Program-made: the position numbers and the translations under genes
Notes under the pieces: model-generated
The model's input: the letters and a program-made list of their open reading frames with translations, nothing else
The model's database searches: none
Told to the model about the DNA's origin: nothing
Shown: positions 1-6,024 of the stretch, piece by piece
Layout: each line of letters opens with the position of its first letter
Position numbering within the stretch: position 1 is the stretch's first letter
NCBI RefSeq assembly: GCF_051960575.1
Contig: NZ_JBQCEE010000184.1
Span: 1 to 6,854, forward strand
Length of the DNA stretch: 6,854 nt
Source of the DNA: JBQCEE01 sp051960575
GTDB taxonomy: Bacteria > Actinomycetota > Actinomycetes > Mycobacteriales > Jatrophihabitantaceae
Direction: 5' to 3'

Positions 1-117
1 TTTTTATTTATTATTGGTTTTTTGTTGGCCTTTTTTTTAATTCCTTTTTTTTCTTTTTTTTTTCTCCCACATTTAAACCCCCCCCCCCCCCCCCGCCCCC
101 GCGCCCCCCCCAGGGGG
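1..117. other. Low-complexity contig end, probable sequence artefact
   Basis: The first 70 or so bases are mostly T runs broken by a few other bases, followed by a long C run (about 78-94) and more C-rich sequence to 111. This contrasts sharply with the balanced, very GC-rich codon-structured DNA that starts near 118. No gene, codon bias or regulatory element can be supported here. Adjacent poly-T and poly-C tracts at the very edge of a window are what the error-prone end of an assembled contig looks like. A genuine T-rich terminator for the hydrolase is not excluded, but no stem precedes the T tract in the hydrolase's direction of transcription. Confidence 0.75.
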
Positions 118-140
118 TGTTGATGTCGTCGGGGGTCGCG

Positions 141-941
141 TCAGGCGCCGGCGACCGCCGTGAACGGCGGCAGGTAGCCGCCGGACTGCCCGGCCGCGGT
201 GGGGTGGTAGCTCTGGGTGATGTTGCTCCAGTCGACGTTGTGCAGCCAGGACGAGCTGCCGTCGCAGATCTCGTGACCGTTGGCGAAGCCGCTGCGCACG
301 TCGGCGAAGACGAACCCGTGCCGCGCGGCCGCCTGCTGGATCACGGTGTCGAGCACGTCCGCGCCCTCGTTGATCTTCGAGCGGGCGGTGTCGCTGAGAC
401 CCACGCAGTACCAGACCCCGACGTGGTAGAAGCGCGGGTAGTCGAGCACGACCACGCGCGCGTTCGGCGCGTGGGACCGGATGCCGTTGTAGGTGGTGTC
501 GAGCAGCCCCGGCAGCTGGGTCTGCGCCTTCTGCTCGGCCGCGTTGACCTCGCTGACGCACGTGCTGGTGCTGTACAGGACGCAGTCCTCCATCACGCCG
601 GCGAAGTTCACGTCGTTGCCGCCGATCGTGATGCTCACCAGCGTCGTCGAGGTCGACAGGGCCGAGAGCTGGTTCGCGTTCACGTCCGTCGTCTTCGCGC
701 CCGAGCAGGCGACCGAGACGTAGGACGCGGGGGCGTGCGCGTTCGCCCACAGCTGCGAGTACGCCAGCGTGCTGCGCAGGCAGCTGCCGCTGGAACTGGT
801 GTAGCTGCCCGAGCCGACGCCCGAGGAGTACGAGTCGCCGAGGGCGACGTAGCGGGCGCCGGCGGCGTAGGCGGGGGACGCGAGCGTCCCGAGCAGCAGC
901 ATGGCGGCGGAGGCGAGCAGGAACAGTCGACGTCGACGCAC
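141..941 (-). CDS. Secreted SGNH/GDSL-family lipase or esterase
   Basis: The 266-residue protein is a predicted extracellular ester hydrolase of the SGNH fold. Residues 1-26 form a signal peptide: four arginines at 2-5, a hydrophobic core at 6-20, and an AYA-A cleavage site after Ala26. Block I is GDSYSSG at 35-41 with nucleophile Ser37; the block II glycine is Gly81 in ACSGAKT; block III is GGND at 107-110; block V is SYHPTAAGQ with catalytic His246. Exactly six cysteines (54, 79, 120, 128, 179, 226) sit in the pattern of the three disulfides of streptomycete secreted lipases such as that of S. rimosus, so the fold is probably disulfide-stabilised outside the cell. The start is GTG, with AGGGAG eight bases upstream. 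The gene is transcribed divergently from mtrA. The substrate (lipid, acetylated polymer or small ester) cannot be read from sequence. The family call is firm, the specificity unknown. Confidence 0.93.
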   Translation of the reverse strand: MRRRRLFLLASAAMLLLGTLASPAYAAGARYVALGDSYSSGVGSGSYTSSSGSCLRSTLAYSQLWANAHAPASYVSVACSGAKTTDVNANQLSALSTSTTLVSITIGGNDVNFAGVMEDCVLYSTSTCVSEVNAAEQKAQTQLPGLLDTTYNGIRSHAPNARVVVLDYPRFYHVGVWYCVGLSDTARSKINEGADVLDTVIQQAAARHGFVFADVRSGFANGHEICDGSSSWLHNVDWSNITQSYHPTAAGQSGGYLPPFTAVAGA

Positions 942-949
942 GGGGGAGT

Positions 950-955
950 CTCCCT
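950..955 (-). promoter_or_regulatory. Ribosome binding site of the SGNH hydrolase
   Basis: Read on the minus strand, AGGGAG lies eight bases before the GTG at 941-939. It supports that GTG as the start, which also places the basic n-region of the signal peptide directly at the N-terminus. Confidence 0.75.
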
Positions 956-977
956 ACGGGGGTGGGGTCGGATGATC

Positions 978-990
978 AGTGCCTAGCACT
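978..990. repeat. 13-base perfect palindrome in the hydrolase/mtrA divergent region
   Basis: AGTGC-CTA-GCACT is a perfect inverted repeat with 5-base arms. It lies in the 121-base gap between two divergent genes, about 75 bases before mtrA and 35 before the hydrolase start. If the TAATGT hexamer at 1009-1014 is the mtrA -10 element, the palindrome covers the -35 region, which would suit an operator. The half TAGCACTC resembles half of the HrcA CIRCE element, but the second half at the required spacing is absent. The binding protein is unknown. Confidence 0.4.
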
Positions 991-1008
991 CGGCACCTCT
1001 GGTCCGCG

Positions 1009-1014
1009 TAATGT
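1009..1014 (+). promoter_or_regulatory. Possible -10 element of the mtrA promoter
   Basis: TAATGT matches the TANNNT pattern of actinobacterial -10 elements and is one of few AT-containing hexamers in this gap. It would start transcription near 1020 and leave a leader of about 43 bases before mtrA. No convincing TTGACA-like -35 hexamer is found 16-19 bases upstream, so the call is tentative. Confidence 0.3.
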
Positions 1015-1062
1015 CGCGGGCGCGCGTCCCGCTACCGGCGTTCGCAGGGCGCAGGTGCCACG

Positions 1063-1761
1063 ATGGACGGCGTGAAACCCCGCGTGCTCGTGGTCGATGA
1101 CGATCTGGCCCTCGCCGAGATGCTCGGCATCGTGCTCCGCAGCGACGGCTTCGAGCCGGCGTTCGTCACCGACGGCAGCCAGGCGTTGCAGGCGTTCCGC
1201 GAGAGCAAGCCCGACATCGTCCTGCTCGACCTGATGCTGCCCGGCATGTCGGGCATCGACGTGTGCCGCGCGATCCGGGCCGAGAGCGGCGCGCCGATCA
1301 TCATGCTGACGGCGAAGACCGACACCGTCGACGTCGTGCTCGGCCTCGAGTCGGGCGCCGACGACTACGTGATGAAGCCGTTCAAGCCGAAGGAGCTGGT
1401 CGCGCGCATGCGGGCGCGGCTGCGCCACCACGACGACATCGTCGGTGAGACGATCACGATCGGGCCGCCGGACGACGCCGTCCGGATCGACGTGCCGGCA
1501 CACCAGGTCACCCGCGGCGGGCGGCCCATCCCGCTGACGCCGCTCGAGTTCGACCTGCTCGTGGCGCTGGCGCGCAAGCCGCGCCAGGTATTCACGCGCG
1601 AGGTGCTGCTCGAGCAGGTGTGGGGCTACCGGCACGCCGCCGACACCCGGCTGGTGAATGTGCACGTGCAGCGCCTGCGGGCGAAGGTCGAGCGCGACCC
1701 CGAGCACCCCGACGTCGTCCTGACCGTGCGCGGCGTCGGCTACAAGGCGGGGCCGCCGTGA
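1063..1761 (+). CDS. mtrA: DNA-binding response regulator MtrA (OmpR/PhoB family)
   Basis: This 232-residue response regulator is phosphorylated by MtrB and in studied actinobacteria controls cell-wall hydrolase, osmoprotection, cell-division and replication-linked genes. The receiver domain spans about residues 6-120: acidic pocket Asp12-Asp14, phosphoacceptor Asp56 in LLDLMLPGM, Thr83 in MLTAKTD, Tyr102, and Lys105 in the MKPFKP switch region. The C-terminal winged helix-turn-helix runs from about 135 to 231, with LTPLEFDLL, the recognition-helix region TRLVNVHVQRLRAKVE and the terminal TVRGVGYK hairpin. Most of the protein matches mycobacterial MtrA (228 residues); the linker near 124-140 differs and is slightly longer. 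The start is ATG, with AGGTG at 1053-1057 five bases upstream; a GTG at 1072 is a poorer alternative. It is first in the mtrA-mtrB-lpqB operon, and the mtrB start follows the stop by 19 bases. Confidence 0.97.
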   Translation: MDGVKPRVLVVDDDLALAEMLGIVLRSDGFEPAFVTDGSQALQAFRESKPDIVLLDLMLPGMSGIDVCRAIRAESGAPIIMLTAKTDTVDVVLGLESGADDYVMKPFKPKELVARMRARLRHHDDIVGETITIGPPDDAVRIDVPAHQVTRGGRPIPLTPLEFDLLVALARKPRQVFTREVLLEQVWGYRHAADTRLVNVHVQRLRAKVERDPEHPDVVLTVRGVGYKAGPP

Positions 1762-1780
1762 CCCGTCGCGAGCGGCCGCG

Positions 1781-3445
1781 GTGATCCTCGACCCGGTGCC
1801 CGTCCCCTCCGCCGACGAGCCGGAACCGCCCCGCCGGGGGCGGTCGTCCGCCGTGCTCGCCCGCCTCGCCGCGTGGTCGACGGCCGTCGCCAACCTCTGG
1901 CGCCGCTCGCTGCAGGTGCGCGTCGGCACGAGCACCTTCGTCATCGCCGGCGTCGTCGTCGTCGTGATCGGCCTGCTGCTCGTCGACAAGGTCGCCAGCG
2001 GCGTGCTGCAGGCCAAGCGCGACTCGGCCGTCGGCCAGGCGAAGGTCGGTCTGCAGATCGCCCGGGCCGAGCTGTTCGACAAGTCCGTCCAGACCGCCGG
2101 AGACGTGCAGTCGGCTCAACAGGGGTTGCAGGCCGACCTCACCGCCAGCGGCACGAGCGCCGGGCTCTTCTCGATCGTGCTCGTGCCTGCGGGCGGCAAC
2201 CTCGACGCCAGCGCGACGGTGCCCGAGCGGTTGCGCTCGCTGGTGCGCAGCGGGAACCTCGCCGTGCAGTACGCGCCGGTGCCGAGCGGGTCGAGCGGCA
2301 CCCTGGTCAAGGGGCTCATCGTCGGCGAACCCGTCGAGGCGCGCACCGGCAGCTTCGAGCTCTACTACCTCTTCCCGCTCACCGCCGAGGCGCAGACCAT
2401 CGACCTGGTCGATCGCACCGCCCTGTTCGCGGGGCTGGCGCTGGTGCTGCTCGTGGTGATCATCGCGCTGCTGGTCACCCGCCAGGTCGTCGGCCCGATC
2501 CGCCTGGCGGCCGAAACGGCCGGCAAGCTTGCCGCCGGCGACCTCGAGCAGCGCATCCCGGTGCGCGGCCTCGACGACACGGCCAGGCTCGGCCGGTCGT
2601 TCAACGACATGGCCGGCAGCCTGCAGCGCCAGATCAAGCGGCTCGAGGACCTCTCGCGGCTGCAGCGGCGGTTCACCAGCGACGTGTCCCACGAGCTGCG
2701 CACCCCGCTGACGACGATCCGCATGGCGTCCGAGCTGCTGTACTCGAGCCGGGACGAGTTCCCGCCGGCGCTCGCCCGCTCGGTCGAGCTGCTGCGCGCC
2801 GAGCTCGACCGGTTCGAGGCCCTGCTCGGCGACCTGCTCGAGATCTCGCGCTACGACGCCGGCGTCGCCCGGCTCGAGTCCGAGACGGTCGACCTGCGGG
2901 GTGTGGTGGCTGCGGCCGCGGCGGCGAACGAGGTGCTGGCGACCCGGCACGGCACCCGCATGATCATCCGCCAGCCCGACGAGCCGGTCACCGTGGACAT
3001 GGACTCGCGCCGGGTCGAGCGCATCCTGCGCAACCTCATCGGCAACGCACTCGACCACGGCGAGGGCCGCCCGATCGACATCACCATCGCCGCCGACCGC
3101 GAGGCCGCGGCGGTGACCGTGCGCGACTACGGCGTCGGGCTCAAGCCGGGGGAGGCGGGCATGGTCTTCAACCGGTTCTGGCGCGGCGACCCCTCGCGCA
3201 GCCGGCTCACGGGCGGCACCGGTCTCGGGCTCGCGATCGCGCTCGAGGACGCCCGCCTGCACGACGGCTGGCTGCAGGCCTGGGGTGAGCGGGGGCGGGG
3301 CGCGCAGTTCCGGCTGACCCTGCCGCGGCACGCCGGGCACACGCTGATGAGCTCGCCGCTGCCCCTCGTCCCGCCCGATCTGGACGAGGACATCGAGCCC
3401 GCCCCGGACATCGACACCGACGCCGACGCGAAGGCCGCGCCGTGA
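1781..3445 (+). CDS. mtrB: Sensor histidine kinase MtrB
   Basis: This is the membrane kinase partner of MtrA (554 residues; the mycobacterial protein is slightly longer). After a cytoplasmic N-terminus rich in Pro and Arg, membrane helix 1 lies at about 52-68. An extracytoplasmic sensor of about 145 residues follows, then helix 2 at about 214-232. A HAMP domain covers about 233-285. The HisKA dimerisation domain carries DVSHELRTPLT with phosphorylated His304. The ATPase domain shows the N box (Asn418 and Asn422), G1 motif DYGVGL at 449-454, F box Phe463/Phe466 and G2 motif GGTGLGLA at 478-485, so it looks fully functional. The acidic tail beyond about 533 looks disordered. The GTG start is the best fit but has only a weak GAGCGG upstream; GTG at 1796 is possible. 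Its stop overlaps the lpqB start in GTGA, implying translational coupling. Confidence 0.95.
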   Translation: MILDPVPVPSADEPEPPRRGRSSAVLARLAAWSTAVANLWRRSLQVRVGTSTFVIAGVVVVVIGLLLVDKVASGVLQAKRDSAVGQAKVGLQIARAELFDKSVQTAGDVQSAQQGLQADLTASGTSAGLFSIVLVPAGGNLDASATVPERLRSLVRSGNLAVQYAPVPSGSSGTLVKGLIVGEPVEARTGSFELYYLFPLTAEAQTIDLVDRTALFAGLALVLLVVIIALLVTRQVVGPIRLAAETAGKLAAGDLEQRIPVRGLDDTARLGRSFNDMAGSLQRQIKRLEDLSRLQRRFTSDVSHELRTPLTTIRMASELLYSSRDEFPPALARSVELLRAELDRFEALLGDLLEISRYDAGVARLESETVDLRGVVAAAAAANEVLATRHGTRMIIRQPDEPVTVDMDSRRVERILRNLIGNALDHGEGRPIDITIAADREAAAVTVRDYGVGLKPGEAGMVFNRFWRGDPSRSRLTGGTGLGLAIALEDARLHDGWLQAWGERGRGAQFRLTLPRHAGHTLMSSPLPLVPPDLDEDIEPAPDIDTDADAKAAP

Positions 3446-5187
3446 CCCGCCGACCCGCCACGATCGCGTGCACGGTGCTGGTCGGCCTCGCGGCCGCGGG
3501 CTGCACCGGCGTCCCGACCTCGTCGTCACCGCAGGCGGTCGAGCACCTCGGCGCGTCGCAGAGCCGCCAGCCACCACCCCCGCCGCCACGCGACGCCGAC
3601 CCGCGCCTGCTGGTCAGCGCCTTCCTCGAGGCCAACGCGCTCGACGTCACCGACCGCAGCGCCACCCGCGCGTACCTGACCGCCGCGGCCCAGACCAGGT
3701 GGCAGGCGTCGACGGTGACCGTCGTCGACGACAACCCCCAGGTCGGGCAGTTCGACCCGAAGCGCAGCACCGTCGTCGTCAAGGGCCGGCTCATCGGCAC
3801 GATCAGCGCCACCGGCATCTACACGCCCGACCTGTCCGGCAACGGCAGCGGCGGCGAGGTGGTGCCCAACCAGTTCACCTTGAAGAAGGTCGACGGGCAG
3901 TGGCGCATCGACCAGCTGCGGAACGGGTTGATCCTCACCGAGACCCAGTTCGAGCGCACCTTCGGCCAGCGCAGCGTCTACTTCTACGACGCCGAGGAGC
4001 GCTACGTCATCCCGGACGTGCGCTACACGCCCAACGGCGAGGCTGCCGCGGACGCGTCGCTGCTGCTCGACTACCTGCTGGCCGGGCCGCGGTCGGAGCT
4101 GCAGAACGCCGAGACCAACGCCGAACTGCCCGCGCAGGTCGACCCGCGCACCGCCTCGGTGACCCTCGGTTCGCCGACCGTCATCGACATCCCCGGCAGC
4201 TCCGACCTCGACGCCCGCCACCGCAACCGGCTCGCCGCGCAGCTGGCACTGACGTTCGACCAGGTCGTCGAGGGCGGCGCCTTCGTCCTGCACGACGGCG
4301 GCAAGACGGTGCGCATCCCGGCGGTGCCGGGCACCAGCTTCACCGCCGCCGAGGTCGCTGCCGCGACCGGCGCGCAGCCGCCGGCGGTCGAGCCGGCGGT
4401 CTACTACGTCGCCGACGGCGCCGGCTACGACCAGCGCGGCCGGCGGCTGCCCGGCCCCATCGGTGCCGGCTCGTACACGCTCACCTCGATCGCGGTCGCG
4501 CGCCGCGGCAGCAGCACGGACATCGCCGGCATCTCGAACGCCACCGGCATCCCGCAGCTCTACCTCGGCACGCTCGCGGGCGGGCTGAAGGGTGTGAAGC
4601 TCGAGGGGCCGATGCTCACCCGGCCGTCGTGGGCGGCCGGCCGCGAGGAGGTGTGGGTCGGCTCGGGCAACAAGCTCTACCGCGCCGTCGCGGGCGGACA
4701 GCTCGGCGGGGTGCCGGTGCCCGGCCTGCCGACCGGTGCGGTCATCAAGGCCCTGCGCGTGAGTCCGGACGGCGGACGGATCGCGCTCGTGGTCGCGGCG
4801 AAGGGCACCACCCAGGTCTACATCGGCACCATCGCGCGTGTCGGCGGGCAGGTGTACCTCGACGGCGTCGAGCCGATCAGCCCGGTCGGCATCGCCGTCG
4901 ACGACGTCGCCTGGAACGACGAGCTCAAGCTGTTCTGCATCGGCACCACGACCGACACCAACGAGCCGCAGCTGATCGAGCTGCAGGTCGACGGGTCGCT
5001 CTGGACGGCCGGCCGCATCTTCGGCCTGCCGAGCACGCCGGACAGCGTCACGGTCGCCGAGTTCGAGCCGGTCTGGGTCTCGGCCGGGGCGGCGGTGTGG
5101 ACGCAGAGCGGCAACTCGTGGACCAGCCCCACCGGGTCGACGGCGGGCGGCGAGACGAGCGGGCTCGCACCCGCGTACGCCGAGTGA
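3442..5187 (+). CDS. lpqB: Lipoprotein LpqB with GerMN domain (MtrAB accessory)
   Basis: This 581-residue exported lipoprotein modulates MtrB signalling; in mycobacteria LpqB contacts the MtrB extracellular domain and its loss affects MtrA phosphorylation and cell-wall homeostasis. Residues 1-20 are a lipoprotein signal (TRRP, hydrophobic core, LAAAGC lipobox) with lipidated Cys21; the -3 position is Ala rather than the commoner Leu, though the pattern tolerates it. A low-complexity linker with six consecutive prolines (44-49) follows. An N-terminal alpha/beta region covers about 53-175, a GerMN domain about 200-300, and the rest (about 315-575) is beta-rich with WD-like turns, consistent with the beta-propeller of this family. 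The GTG start overlaps the mtrB stop by four bases. There is no frameshift. It is the last gene of the MtrAB operon. Confidence 0.95.
   Translation: MTRRPATIACTVLVGLAAAGCTGVPTSSSPQAVEHLGASQSRQPPPPPPRDADPRLLVSAFLEANALDVTDRSATRAYLTAAAQTRWQASTVTVVDDNPQVGQFDPKRSTVVVKGRLIGTISATGIYTPDLSGNGSGGEVVPNQFTLKKVDGQWRIDQLRNGLILTETQFERTFGQRSVYFYDAEERYVIPDVRYTPNGEAAADASLLLDYLLAGPRSELQNAETNAELPAQVDPRTASVTLGSPTVIDIPGSSDLDARHRNRLAAQLALTFDQVVEGGAFVLHDGGKTVRIPAVPGTSFTAAEVAAATGAQPPAVEPAVYYVADGAGYDQRGRRLPGPIGAGSYTLTSIAVARRGSSTDIAGISNATGIPQLYLGTLAGGLKGVKLEGPMLTRPSWAAGREEVWVGSGNKLYRAVAGGQLGGVPVPGLPTGAVIKALRVSPDGGRIALVVAAKGTTQVYIGTIARVGGQVYLDGVEPISPVGIAVDDVAWNDELKLFCIGTTTDTNEPQLIELQVDGSLWTAGRIFGLPSTPDSVTVAEFEPVWVSAGAAVWTQSGNSWTSPTGSTAGGETSGLAPAYAE
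3571..3588 (+). other. Six-proline codon run in lpqB
   Basis: Codons 44-49 of lpqB read CCA CCA CCC CCG CCG CCA. Polyproline stretches of three or more generally slow ribosomes and depend on elongation factor P. The run is just after the lipobox, in the flexible tether between membrane anchor and folded domains, so a structural spacer role is the simplest reading. Confidence 0.6.
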
Positions 5188-5194
5188 CCGCGAT

Positions 5195-5227
5195 CGGCGC
5201 GCTGCGGTAGCACGGTGCTCGGCGCGC
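5195..5227 (+). terminator. GC-rich hairpin after lpqB, possible terminator
   Basis: Eight bases past the lpqB stop, GCGCGC at 5197-5202 can pair with GCGCGC at 5222-5227, and inside it AGCA (5209-5212) pairs with TGCT (5216-5219). CGGCGCGC also occurs as a direct repeat at 5195 and 5220. There is no T tract, as is common in actinobacterial terminators, and runs of GC repeats fold easily by chance, so termination of the mtrAB-lpqB message here is only possible. Confidence 0.3.
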
Positions 5228-5235
5228 GCGGGCCG

Positions 5236-5262
5236 GCGTCCACAACCGGCGTGTCGTCCACA
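5236..5262 (+). repeat. Two DnaA-box-like direct repeats upstream of comF
   Basis: CGTCCACA occurs at 5237-5244 and again at 5255-5262, exactly 18 bases apart. The second copy, TCGTCCACA (5254-5262), fits the streptomycete DnaA-box pattern ending in TCCACA; the first, GCGTCCACA, deviates at the first base. They lie in the lpqB-comF gap, 52 bases or more before the comF start. A DnaA or other regulator site is possible; nothing else suggests a replication origin. Confidence 0.35.
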
Positions 5263-5302
5263 GCCGCGCCGCGGTACGCCGCCCGGGCGGTGTGCGGCGG
5301 CC

Positions 5303-5311
5303 AGGGTGGAG
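5303..5311 (+). promoter_or_regulatory. Ribosome binding site that sets the comF start
   Basis: AGGGTGGAG precedes GTG at 5314. It is the only strong Shine-Dalgarno match near the beginning of the frame, and the conserved ComF homology (LDTAIDLVLPRRC) starts immediately after that GTG. This argues against the GTG 33 codons further upstream. Confidence 0.7.
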
Positions 5312-5313
5312 CC

Positions 5314-6024
5314 GTGCTGCTCGACACCGCGATCGACCTCGTCCTGCCCCGGCGCTGCCTCGGGTGCGAGCGGCCCGGCACGCCGTTCTGCGCGGCGTGC
5401 CGACCCGGCGCCGCAGGCTGGGTCGACGGGCCGGCCGTGATGCCGGTCGCGGCGACCGCTCGCTACGAGGGTGCGGTGCGCTCGGCGGTGCTCGCCTACA
5501 AGGAGCGCGGACGCCGCGACCTCGCGTCCGTGCTCGGGCAGTTGCTGGCCCTCGCCGTCGCGCTGCTGCCGGTCGATGCTGTCGTCGTTCCCGTGCCGTC
5601 GTCGCGACGGGCGGCCGCGGCGCGCGGTGGCGACCACATGGTGCGGCTGGCGCGGCGGGCGTGTGCCGTGCCGACGTCCGACGGGCGACGGGTCTGGACG
5701 CCCGCGCTCGGCCTCGTGCGTCAGGTCTCCGACTCCGCGGGCCTGTCCGCGTCCGCCCGTGCCTCGCATCTCGTCGGTGCGCTGCGCGCCCACCCGCCGC
5801 CGGAGGCGGGTGCGGTCGCCGTGGTCGTCGACGACGTCGTCACGACCGGCGCCACGCTCGCCGAGGCGCGGCGGGCCCTGCTCGTCGCGGGTTGGGCGGT
5901 GGCGGGCGCCGCGACGGTCGCGTGGACACCGCGTCGTGTCCCCCGGACGGACACATTCCCAGCCGAGTCACGTGGCGCGTCTAGCCGGATCCCAGGGCCG
6001 CGGTCTAACGTTGGAGCGACCTGA
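5314..6024 (+). CDS. comF: ComF-family phosphoribosyltransferase-like protein
   Basis: With the GTG start at 5314 the protein has 236 residues, normal for ComF. An N-terminal four-cysteine zinc-binding module lies at Cys15-Cys18 and Cys26-Cys29 (CLGC and CAAC). It is followed by a type I phosphoribosyltransferase-like domain: a YKERGRRDLA segment at 62-71, PVPSSRRAAAARGGDH at 93-108, QVSDSAGLSASAR near 137-149, and the PRPP-binding loop VVVDDVVTTGATL at about 170-182 with Asp173/Asp174. In naturally competent bacteria ComF acts in DNA uptake; in actinobacteria its role is unsettled and competence should not be assumed. The last 30 or so residues (RVPRTDTF onward) lie beyond the conserved domain, are rich in Arg, Ser and Pro, and overlap the probable hpf promoter region. 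An open frame continues upstream to 5215, but that part looks non-coding. Confidence 0.87.
   Translation: MLLDTAIDLVLPRRCLGCERPGTPFCAACRPGAAGWVDGPAVMPVAATARYEGAVRSAVLAYKERGRRDLASVLGQLLALAVALLPVDAVVVPVPSSRRAAAARGGDHMVRLARRACAVPTSDGRRVWTPALGLVRQVSDSAGLSASARASHLVGALRAHPPPEAGAVAVVVDDVVTTGATLAEARRALLVAGWAVAGAATVAWTPRRVPRTDTFPAESRGASSRIPGPRSNVGAT
5924..5954 (+). repeat. Alternating GGACAC / GTGTCC / GGACAC inverted repeats
   Basis: GGACAC at 5924-5929, GTGTCC at 5936-5941 and GGACAC at 5949-5954 allow two mutually exclusive 6-base stems with loops of 6 and 7 bases. They lie inside the 3' end of comF where the conserved domain stops, about 65-95 bases before the probable start of hpf transcription. 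They could be a mRNA-structure element or a regulator-binding site. Chance in GC-rich coding DNA is a real alternative. Confidence 0.35.
6006..6011 (+). promoter_or_regulatory. Possible -10 element of the hpf promoter
   Basis: TAACGT fits the actinobacterial TANNNT -10 pattern and would start transcription near 6018-6019, precisely at the foot of the first leader hairpin. No good housekeeping -35 hexamer is seen. GGATC at 5987-5991 with GTT at 6010-6012 and an 18-base spacer is a partial match to SigR/SigH-type promoters (GGAAT, N18, GTT), too weak to assign. Confidence 0.35.

Noticed and set aside
1..70. T-rich tracts as an intrinsic terminator
   Set aside because: On the hydrolase's strand these read as A runs, and no stem precedes them; with the neighbouring C run they look artefactual.
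117..986. Plus-strand open frame opposite the SGNH hydrolase
   Set aside because: The minus-strand frame has signal peptide, catalytic blocks, paired cysteines and a ribosome binding site; the plus-strand frame is Val/Arg/Ala-rich without motifs.
984..991. CIRCE-like half site (TAGCACTC) for HrcA upstream of mtrA
   Set aside because: The matching GAGTGCTA half at the nine-base spacing is missing; the bases belong instead to a compact 13-base palindrome.
1758..1784. GTGA overlap at the mtrA stop as the mtrB start
   Set aside because: The GTG at 1758 is in a different frame from mtrB and reaches a TGA at 1782-1784 after only eight codons.
1592..3589. 665-codon open frame on the minus strand opposite mtrB
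   Set aside because: It is antisense to a complete, motif-rich MtrB; its translation is dominated by Arg, Ala, Gly and Asp with no recognisable domain, as expected of GC-rich shadow frames.
5215..5313. Upstream GTG start giving a 269-residue ComF
   Set aside because: The extra 33 residues show no family homology, contain the repeated TCCACA sites, and lack a ribosome binding site as good as that before 5314.
3526..5793. 755-codon open frame on the minus strand opposite lpqB and comF
   Set aside because: It spans two real genes and the gap between them, with low-complexity Arg/Ala/Gly-rich translation; it arises from high third-position GC.
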